In this document: piece after piece, positions 6,889 to 11,475 of the stretch
Position numbering within the stretch: the first letter of the stretch is position 1
Layout of the letters: every line of letters starts with the position of its first letter
Assembly (NCBI GenBank): GCA_937906765.1
Contig: CALCUV010000111.1
Coordinates: forward strand, 1 to 11,475
From: an uncultured Prevotella sp.
GTDB taxonomy: Bacteria > Bacteroidota > Bacteroidia > Bacteroidales > Bacteroidaceae
Direction of reading: 5' to 3'
Length of the DNA stretch: 11,475 nt
Translations under genes and position numbers: made by a program
Notes under the pieces: model-generated
Told to the model about the DNA's origin: nothing
What the model saw: the letters and a program-made list of their open reading frames with translations, nothing else
The model's database searches: none

Positions 6889-8364
6889 TTATTTCAACAT
6901 TGAAATACCAATGAGCATGAGGTAACCAAGTGCCATACCTACAATACCGACAACAATACCTACGCGAACCATATGCTTCTGTTCGATAAGACCAGTTGAG
7001 TGAGCGAGAGCGTTAGGAGGCGTAGAGATGGGCAAGCACATTGCAAACGATGCTGCCATTGCCACGCCCAAGAGAAGTGTACGAGAGCCACCGATAGTTT
7101 CAAGCGCAGGAGAACCTTCTGCTACAACTGCGAGGATAGGTATCAAGAGTGCCGCAGTAGCCGTGTTGCTGATGAAGTTTGACAACCCCCAGCAAATCAA
7201 ACCTGCCACAACGAGCAACGCTATAGGATTAAGTTCGCCGAAGGGGATGTTGTTAATCAGAACCTTTGCCAAACCTGTACCTTGGAGTGCTAAACCGAGG
7301 GCGAAACCTCCGGCAACCATCCAAAGAACGGACCAGTTGATTTCTTCAAGGTCGCGACGCTTGATAATGCCTGTTACGCAGAACACGCAGATTGGCAACA
7401 TGGCCACAGCGTTAGCACCGATACCGATAATGTCCTTACCCAAGCACCAGAGGAGAATCGTTGCGAGGAATGTTACGTTAACCACTGTGGAATGCCAACC
7501 ACCTTGTGCTTCGCCCTCAATCTTGAGTTCAATTTCCTTCTGCTGGAAGGGGAACAAACTACGGAGCAACACCCATGAGAGCAAGAGGACAACAATCACA
7601 AAGGGGAACATAAAAAACATCCACTCTCCGAAGGGGATGTCAAGAATCTTGTTTGCAATCGCATTGGGAGGTGTACCGATGGGAGTACCCATACCGCCGA
7701 TATTCGCTCCGATAGGAATGGCAAGGAGTAAGGCAGTGCGACCCTTAGCATCGGGAATTGACTTCAAAACTGGCGCCAAGCAGGCAATCATCATCGCTGC
7801 AGTAGCCGTGTTACTTACGAACATAGAGAAGAAACCCGTGATGAGGATGAAGCCGAGGAGTACATTATTACTCTTCTTACCAAAGGGCTTCAAAAGAATG
7901 CGCGCAAGCTTTACATCAAGACCTGTTTTTGTTGCAGCAATAGCCAACATAAATCCGCCGAGGAAGAGGATGATGATGGGGTCTGCAAAAGTTGCCATAA
8001 CCTCTTTAGAACTCAACAAGGTTCCAAGTTTTTCAGGATCAAAACCTTTAGTGAACGTAAAGAAGGCATCGTTAGACATGGTGAAAATACACGTTGCGAT
8101 AATCGCAACTGACGTACACCATGAAGGAATCACCTCCAGCAACCACATCAAAGTGGCAAACGCGAAAAGGGCAATCGTACGCTGTTGCACAATAGTAAGT
8201 TCGGGAATTCCAAACATCTCAATGGGCATGTTCCAAAGCGTAAGCGTGACCGCAAGGGTAAAGACCAAAGCAACAAAGTGCTTGGGGAGTTTCTCGATTC
8301 GGCGATTCTGCTTGTTCTGATGTAAGCGCTCTACCAAATGGAAACCTTGGAAAATCTTAAACAT
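6889..8364 (-). CDS. DASS/SLC13-family sodium:anion (dicarboxylate-type) symporter
   Basis: 491 residues, slightly longer than bacterial relatives because of a polar N-terminus of about 28 residues before the first membrane span. The internal inverted-repeat architecture of the DASS family is clear: two Ser-Asn-Thr substrate/sodium motifs, FVSNTATAAMM (SNT at 184-186) and FISNTATAALL (399-401), each followed by a TPPNA signature (IGTPPNAIAN at 229-238; ISTPPNALAHSTG at 446-458). Many hydrophobic spans indicate an inner-membrane protein. Family members co-transport Na+ with C4-dicarboxylates, citrate or sulfate; the sequence does not decide between them, though two SNT motifs with TPPNA fit the dicarboxylate group. 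It appears to be a single-gene transcription unit with its own promoter-like box upstream and a shared terminator. Confidence 0.93.
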   Translation of the reverse strand: MFKIFQGFHLVERLHQNKQNRRIEKLPKHFVALVFTLAVTLTLWNMPIEMFGIPELTIVQQRTIALFAFATLMWLLEVIPSWCTSVAIIATCIFTMSNDAFFTFTKGFDPEKLGTLLSSKEVMATFADPIIILFLGGFMLAIAATKTGLDVKLARILLKPFGKKSNNVLLGFILITGFFSMFVSNTATAAMMIACLAPVLKSIPDAKGRTALLLAIPIGANIGGMGTPIGTPPNAIANKILDIPFGEWMFFMFPFVIVVLLLSWVLLRSLFPFQQKEIELKIEGEAQGGWHSTVVNVTFLATILLWCLGKDIIGIGANAVAMLPICVFCVTGIIKRRDLEEINWSVLWMVAGGFALGLALQGTGLAKVLINNIPFGELNPIALLVVAGLICWGLSNFISNTATAALLIPILAVVAEGSPALETIGGSRTLLLGVAMAASFAMCLPISTPPNALAHSTGLIEQKHMVRVGIVVGIVGMALGYLMLIGISMLK

Positions 8365-8409
8365 AGTTTTTGTTATTTAGAATTTATTGATTTTCAAAAC
8401 TAACGGGCG

Positions 8410-8417
8410 CAAAATTA
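8410..8417 (-). promoter_or_regulatory. -7 promoter box of the DASS symporter gene
   Basis: TAATTTTG on the minus strand (8417-8410) matches TAnnTTTG exactly and lies 45 bp before the ATG at 8364. The expected -33 TTTG about 19 nt upstream is absent (AAGTTC is there), so only half of the promoter is convincing. Confidence 0.45.
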
Positions 8418-8483
8418 AGCATAAATTCTGTAACATGAACTTCGCAGAAGCAAAAACTTCCATCCTTTACACATATTTATATA

Positions 8484-8789
8484 TATTGGTGTCTGGTAAA
8501 CTTTTTAAGAAGTGATGGTCTGAAAGGCCAATAAGCATCCTGTCCAGGGCAACGCCCTGGGGCTATGAACGATTGAGTTTGCGCCCTGAAGGGGCAAAAG
8601 CATTGCAGTTCAAACCTTATAATTGCTTTTGCCCCTTCAGGGCGCAAACCTCGACTGTAACGAAACCCAGGGTGTTACCCTGGGCTAATGGTTTTATCCC
8701 CTTTCAGGGGAATCATGCAAACTGTGTAACTTATACTATTCGAACTAATTTATATTAATAGAGTTAGAAGTGTTTACTGGACGCCAATA
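8484..8789. repeat. Composite palindromic (REP/MITE-like) element of about 306 bp
   Basis: The ends are inverted copies: TATTGGTGTCTGGTAAAC (8484-8501) and GTTTACTGGACGCCAATA (8772-8789), 15 of 18 matching. Each half then carries, in the same order inward: a hairpin with a TGAAAGG core (8517-8529 and 8698-8710), a hairpin of the CCAGGG/CCCTGG type (8544-8560 and 8666-8684), a spacer, and the long central arm. The whole is a palindrome built of smaller palindromes. No open frame of interest and no transposase lie inside. Short CCCTGGG-type palindromes like these resemble REP elements mobilised by RAYT/TnpA-REP transposases in Bacteroidetes (recall, not searched). The small ORF read across it (8573-8758) is not a gene. 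Confidence 0.8.
8577..8649. repeat. 26-bp perfect inverted repeat, core of the composite palindrome
   Basis: Arm 8577-8602 begins GTTTGCGCCCTGAAGGGGC and ends AAAAGCA; arm 8624-8649 is its exact reverse complement. The loop is 21 nt. Each arm also contains its own small hairpin (GCCCTgaaGGGGC), so the DNA or RNA can fold as one long stem or two short ones. No T tract follows on either strand, so it is not a standard terminator. Confidence 0.95.
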
Positions 8790-8826
8790 ATTTATATATA
8801 AAGGAAACCAATTCCTTGAAGAGAGA

Positions 8827-8952
8827 GGGACTTGGAGCGAATAAAGAGGCATCTGAAGCGGAGAATTAGGCACTTGGAGAGAAGAAAGAGTAAGTTAGGA
8901 CGAGAAAAGAGTAACTTAGAATGTAGGAAAAGTAACTTGGTGGGAGGAATAT
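8827..8952. repeat. Degenerate 21-bp tandem repeat, six units
   Basis: Six consecutive 21-bp units start at 8827, 8848, 8869, 8890, 8911 and 8932. They share a start like GTAACTTAG or GGCACTTGG and a purine-rich second half (for example GTAACTTAGAATGTAGGAAA and GTAAGTTAGGACGAGAAAAG). Read on the minus strand the period gives 7-residue peptide repeats (KLLFLHS, KLLFSRP, NLLFLLS), but this frame runs into the neighbouring inverted repeat and is probably not translated. Confidence 0.7.
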
Positions 8953-8969
8953 AAATCCCGCACGGCGCT

Positions 8970-9118
8970 CTCCCCCTGTTTATAGGGGGAGGGGACCACG
9001 TAGTGGTGAGGGGGTTCCGAATACACGCAGTATGGAAACTCCTCTCTCTCTTTCCTTTCCTCACTTTTTCGCACCCCCTCACCGCTTTGCGGTCCCCTCC
9101 CCCTATAAACAGGGGGAG
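8970..9118. repeat. 46-bp imperfect inverted repeat upstream of the mutarotase gene
   Basis: Arm 8970-9015 and arm 9073-9118 are inverted copies (CTCCCCCTGTTTATAGGGGG, then AGGGGACC, a small hairpin, then GGTGAGGGGGT) around 57 nt. They differ only inside the small hairpin: CCAC gta GTGG in the left arm and CCGC ttt GCGG in the right, so each keeps internal pairing. A third, diverged copy lies at 11398-11442. The right arm ends 48 bp before the mutarotase ATG, so the arms are likely transcribed in part as its leader. Confidence 0.9.
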
Positions 9119-9166
9119 AACACCATCCGGAATATTATTAACACTTATAACCTTAAAACCTCAGAC

Positions 9167-9553
9167 ATGAGCACTCCCCAAAACGGTTATCCCGTACAAC
9201 AGTATAATGGTCCCGTAAAGCGCTACTGCCAAACTTTGGACCTCCGCGACAATCCCGAACTTATTGCCGAATATCGCAAGCGCCACAGCAAGGAACACGC
9301 CTGGAAGGAAATCATTGCCGGCATCCGCGAAGTAGGTATCCTTGAAATGGAAATCTACATCCTTGGCACACGCCTCTTTATGATTGTCGAAACACCCCTC
9401 GACTTTGAGTGGGACACTGCTATGACACGCCTCTCCACACTTCCCCGACAGGCGGAATGGGAAGACTATATGGCGGAATTCCAACTCGTTAAGGAAGGAC
9501 TCTCTTCAGCAGAAAAGTGGCAACTTATGGAACGCATGTTCCACTTGTATTGA
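9167..9553 (+). CDS. L-rhamnose/L-fucose mutarotase family protein (RhaM-like; probable fucose mutarotase)
   Basis: 128 residues from the ATG at 9167 (MSTPQNGYPVQQYNG). A longer frame from 9032 is open but would translate the palindromic repeat, so it is rejected. The RhaM fold signature is present: KRYCQTLDLRDNPELIAEYRKRH with His40 at the place of the family's conserved RRH histidine, EIYILGTRLFMIVET, and the C-terminal WEDYMAEF (98-105) matching the W..YM block. The family interconverts alpha and beta anomers of L-rhamnose or L-fucose, speeding entry into catabolism. The adjacent FucP homologue argues for L-fucose (the so-called type 2 fucose mutarotase); substrate is inferred from context. 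A Pro/Gln/Tyr N-terminal extension of about 17 residues is longer than in E. coli RhaM. No TAnnTTTG promoter was found just upstream. Confidence 0.88.
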   Translation: MSTPQNGYPVQQYNGPVKRYCQTLDLRDNPELIAEYRKRHSKEHAWKEIIAGIREVGILEMEIYILGTRLFMIVETPLDFEWDTAMTRLSTLPRQAEWEDYMAEFQLVKEGLSSAEKWQLMERMFHLY

Positions 9554-9564
9554 TAAAGGGGATA

Positions 9565-9723
9565 GGTGAAGGGTGAAGGGTTAACGGTTAAAGGTGAAGG
9601 GTTAATATTAACCATTGACTTACCCCTTTGCCTCCAGCCCCATTCACCGTTAACCTTTCACCCCATCACTGTTAACCTTTCACCCTTCACCATTAACCTT
9701 TAACCGTTAACCTTTAACCTTTT
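9565..9723. repeat. Folded-back array of heptamer repeats between mutarotase and fucP
   Basis: Left block (9565-9606): six 7-bp units GGTGAAG, GGTGAAG, GGTTAAC, GGTTAAA, GGTGAAG, GGTTAAT. Right block (9640-9723): about eleven units on the complementary sense, such as CCGTTAA, CCTTTCA, CCCTTCA, CCATTAA, CCTTTAA, with one 8-bp unit at 9661. The two blocks are inverse complements and can pair in several registers. The array fills nearly the whole 181-bp gap before the fucP ATG at 9735 and leaves no Shine-Dalgarno sequence. Confidence 0.9.
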
Positions 9724-9734
9724 CCCTCCCCCCA

Positions 9735-11024
9735 ATGAATAAACTCGTAGAAAAAAAATATCTCATTACCTTTATTCTCATCACCTCGCTCTTTGCGCTT
9801 TGGGGCTTTGCCAATGACATTACCAACCCCATGGTGGCTGCCTTTCAAACGGTGATGGAACTCTCTGCCTTTGAAGCGTCATGGGTACAATGTGCCTTTT
9901 ATGGTGGTTATGCAACGATGGCACTTCCTGCTGCATTTTTCATTCGCCGTTATAGTTACAAGAGCGGGATTCTTCTCGGGCTCGGACTTTACGCAATCGG
10001 CGCCTTCTTGTTCATACCTGCGGCAGCAATGCAGAATTTCATTTTCTTCTGCCTCTCGCTCTACATCCTGACTTTCGGACTTGCTTTCCTTGAAACCACG
10101 GCCAATCCCTTCATTCTCTCATTAGGCAGCAAGGAAACCTCTACGCGTCGCCTCAACCTCGCACAAGCCTTCAACCCGATGGGGTCTCTTTCGGGAATGG
10201 CAGTTGCTTCGCTCATCGTACTTCCCCAATTGTGGAGCGACAAGCGCAATGAAGCGGGAGAAATCATCTTCGGAACGCTTTCGGAAGCAGAAAAAGCAGA
10301 CATCCGCCTTCATGACCTTGCAGAGATTCGCGACCCCTACGTAGTACTCGGTGTGGTGGTGGTGATTATGTTCCTCATCATCGCGTTTAAGAAAATGCCA
10401 AAGACACAGACAAGTGTGCAGCAAGACAGCGCAAAAAGCACCCTTCGACGCCTTTGGAATAACACGATTTATCGTGAAGGAGTTGTGGCTCAAGTGTTCT
10501 ATGTTGCGGCACAGATTATGGTGTGGACGTTCATCATCCAATACGCTGACCATCTCGGCATCAACAAAGCAACGGCACAGAATTACAACATCTTTGCCAT
10601 GGGCATGTTCCTCTGCAGTCGCTTTATCTCAACCTTCTTAATGAAGTACGTCAACTCACGCCGCCTCCTCGCCATCTTCGGCATAGGCGCCATGATTTGT
10701 ACGGCAGGTGCCATTTGCATCGTAGGCATGCCAGGTCTCTACTGCCTTGTAGGCATTTCGGCATTCATGTCCCTCATGTTCCCCACGATTTATGGCATTG
10801 CCCTTGAAAACGTAGAGGCACAAGACACCTCACTCGGCGCAGCCTTCCTCGTAATGGCCATTGTCGGTGGCGCCATTATGCCTCCGCTCCAAGGGTCTAT
10901 CATTGACCTTGGCGAAGTTATGGGACACCCCGCCGTGAATTTCTCATTCATCTTGCCCTTCATCTGTTTCGCAATCATCACTGTTTACGGAATCAGAGCA
11001 TACCGCAAGATGGCCATCAAGTAA
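9735..11024 (+). CDS. fucP: FucP-type L-fucose:H+ symporter (major facilitator superfamily)
   Basis: 429 residues (E. coli FucP 438). About twelve hydrophobic spans with a central polar loop near 200-240 indicate an inner-membrane MFS protein. FHS-family signatures are visible: SLFALWGFANDITNPMVAAF (18-37), QCAFYGGYATMALPAAFF, RRYSYKSGILLGLGLYAIGA, FLETTANPFILSLG with Glu120 at the place of the essential Glu135 of E. coli FucP, RRLNLAQAFNPMGSLSG, and MSLMFPTIYGIALE. The acidic residue of the first span is shifted: Asp28 lies three residues before the position of E. coli Asp46, which is Asn31 here. Import of L-fucose with protons is the expected role; a related hexose cannot be ruled out. It follows the mutarotase gene by 181 bp and is probably co-transcribed. 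A terminator follows the stop codon. Confidence 0.9.
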   Translation: MNKLVEKKYLITFILITSLFALWGFANDITNPMVAAFQTVMELSAFEASWVQCAFYGGYATMALPAAFFIRRYSYKSGILLGLGLYAIGAFLFIPAAAMQNFIFFCLSLYILTFGLAFLETTANPFILSLGSKETSTRRLNLAQAFNPMGSLSGMAVASLIVLPQLWSDKRNEAGEIIFGTLSEAEKADIRLHDLAEIRDPYVVLGVVVVIMFLIIAFKKMPKTQTSVQQDSAKSTLRRLWNNTIYREGVVAQVFYVAAQIMVWTFIIQYADHLGINKATAQNYNIFAMGMFLCSRFISTFLMKYVNSRRLLAIFGIGAMICTAGAICIVGMPGLYCLVGISAFMSLMFPTIYGIALENVEAQDTSLGAAFLVMAIVGGAIMPPLQGSIIDLGEVMGHPAVNFSFILPFICFAIITVYGIRAYRKMAIK

Positions 11025-11055
11025 TCACTCACATTTGACAACCACTGAATTTTAA

Positions 11056-11096
11056 GGAGGGTGAAGCGATAACCACGTCGTTTCACCCTCCGTTTT
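11056..11096 (+). terminator. Rho-independent terminator after fucP
   Basis: GGAGGGTGAAGCGA (11056-11069) pairs with TCGTTTCACCCTCC (11078-11091) over 14 positions with one G-U wobble; the loop is 8 nt and GTTTT follows. It lies about 32 bp after the fucP stop codon. Confidence 0.9.
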
Positions 11097-11206
11097 ATTG
11101 GGAATAATAGAGCGATTGACAGGTACGGACACACGATGCGTACGTCCTCCACAAAGGGCATTTCTGACTTACCTTCAAATGCAAATTCCATATTGGGTTT
11201 GAAGAA

Positions 11207-11231
11207 CACGAATTTCACGAATAACACGAAT
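11207..11231. repeat. Three CACGAAT units at 9-bp spacing
   Basis: CACGAAT occurs at 11207, 11216 and 11225 (CACGAATTT CACGAATAA CACGAAT), and again at 11272 and, inverted, at 11321 in the neighbouring inverted repeat. The 11100-11475 stretch contains no supportable gene. Besides the repeats listed, it holds a small GTACG/CGTAC inverted pair near 11123-11143. Confidence 0.75.
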
Positions 11232-11247
11232 CCTTTCGGAGTTTTTA

Positions 11248-11351
11248 TTTTTGCTCATCGCATTCGAATTTCACGAATGCCTTGCGGGGCGCACATGATT
11301 ACTGATTTACACAACCAGTGATTCGTGTTATTCGCCTGCGATGAGCAAAAA
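11248..11351. repeat. 31-bp imperfect inverted repeat
   Basis: TTTTTGCTCATCGCA (11248-11262) continues to CACGAAT at 11278. The inverted arm runs from ATTCGTG (11321) to TGCGATGAGCAAAAA (11337-11351). 27 of 31 positions match and the 15-bp ends are exact; 42 nt separate the arms. The right arm is followed by a run of A, so the minus-strand reading has T-rich DNA before the hairpin, not after it; a terminator role is not supported. Confidence 0.85.
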
Positions 11352-11397
11352 AAAAAATAGGCAATGATATAGTAGTTGCCCCAAAGTTGCATTTCAT

Positions 11398-11442
11398 ACC
11401 CCCTCCCCGCCAAAGGCGGTACTCCCCCTATCTTAAGGGGAG
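11398..11442. repeat. Third, diverged copy of the CTCCCC/GAGGGGGT repeat
   Basis: The reverse complement starts CTCCCCTTAAGATAGGGGGA, continues through the hairpin CCGCC ttt GGCGG and ends GAGGGGGT. It matches the two arms at 8970-9015 and 9073-9118 in order and spacing of parts, with the small hairpin again different in sequence but still paired. Here it is a single arm unless a partner lies beyond the right edge. Confidence 0.75.
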
Positions 11443-11475
11443 AGTGTGGTTTGATACTTCCGTTAAAACAACTCA

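Noticed and set aside
7028..8320. Long plus-strand open frame of 430 codons opposite the DASS symporter
   Set aside because: It is the antisense shadow of a clear membrane transporter gene; the translation is rich in Arg/Lys/Ile/Pro with no domain and no promoter.
8573..8758. Plus-strand frame of 61 codons in the composite palindrome
   Set aside because: It is entirely made of the 26-bp inverted core and flanking hairpins.
8827..8952. Possible CRISPR array
   Set aside because: Units are contiguous and degenerate with no spacers; the same holds for the 9-bp and 7-bp arrays.
8792..9082. Minus-strand frame of 96 codons with KLLFLHS-type repeats
   Set aside because: It runs through a tandem repeat and one arm of an inverted repeat, has no promoter and no recognisable family.
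9032..9166. N-terminal extension of the mutarotase from an ATG at 9032
   Set aside because: The 45 extra codons translate the palindromic repeat arm at 9073-9118; family similarity begins only after the ATG at 9167.
11136..11321. Plus-strand frame of 61 codons after fucP
   Set aside because: It reads through CACGAAT repeats (NTNFTNNTN) and one inverted arm; no start signal or family support.
11337..11361. Terminator formed by the inverted repeat and the adjacent poly-A run
   Set aside because: The A run follows the right arm on the plus strand, so neither strand has a T tract after the hairpin, except for the weak T-rich left flank on the minus side.

Overview
The window comes from a Bacteroidales chromosome, probably Prevotellaceae-like; genus and species cannot be fixed from sequence alone. 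The grounds are a SusC/RagA-type TonB-dependent transporter with a strongly restricted codon set, promoters of the TTTG / TAnnTTTG type instead of E. coli boxes, an ECF sigma / anti-sigma / DUF4252 module, several lipoprotein signal peptides and almost no Shine-Dalgarno sites.

Layout: (a) 1-2514, minus strand, the N-terminal 838 codons of a SusC-like outer-membrane transporter running off the left edge. Its leader (2515-2722) holds a textbook Bacteroidales promoter that lies between inverted repeats. (b) 2700-3050 is non-coding and carries a 9-bp minisatellite and a terminator. (c) 4527-3052, minus strand, is a three-gene overlapping operon: ECF sigma factor, membrane anti-sigma-like protein, secreted DUF4252 protein. 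An ECF-type promoter sits directly upstream. (d) 5921-4617, minus strand, is a clostripain (C11) family lipoprotein protease. (e) 6206-6778, plus strand, is a small DUF4738-like lipoprotein, convergent with (f) 8364-6889, minus strand, a DASS/SLC13 anion symporter; the two share a bidirectional terminator. (g) 8484-9118 is a gene-free stretch packed with palindromic and tandem repeats. (h) 9167-11024, plus strand, is a sugar pair: an L-rhamnose/L-fucose mutarotase-family protein and a FucP-type L-fucose:H+ symporter, separated by an inverted array of 7-bp repeats and closed by a strong terminator. (i) 11100-11475 is non-coding and again repeat-rich.

How the genes fit together: the window looks like several small independent units for nutrient capture and envelope functions (glycan/oligomer import by SusC, fucose uptake and anomer conversion, dicarboxylate-type anion uptake, surface proteolysis, an envelope-responsive sigma module). 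They are separated by unusually repeat-dense intergenic DNA.

The most interesting signals are (1) the inverted repeats around the susC promoter, compatible with a small promoter-inversion switch, and (2) the repeat corridor around the fucose genes: a roughly 300-bp palindrome made of smaller palindromes, a 46-bp inverted repeat whose hairpins keep pairing although their bases differ, with a third diverged copy at the right end, and a folded-back heptamer array between the mutarotase and fucP. No tRNA, rRNA, CRISPR array, transposase or recombinase gene was seen.
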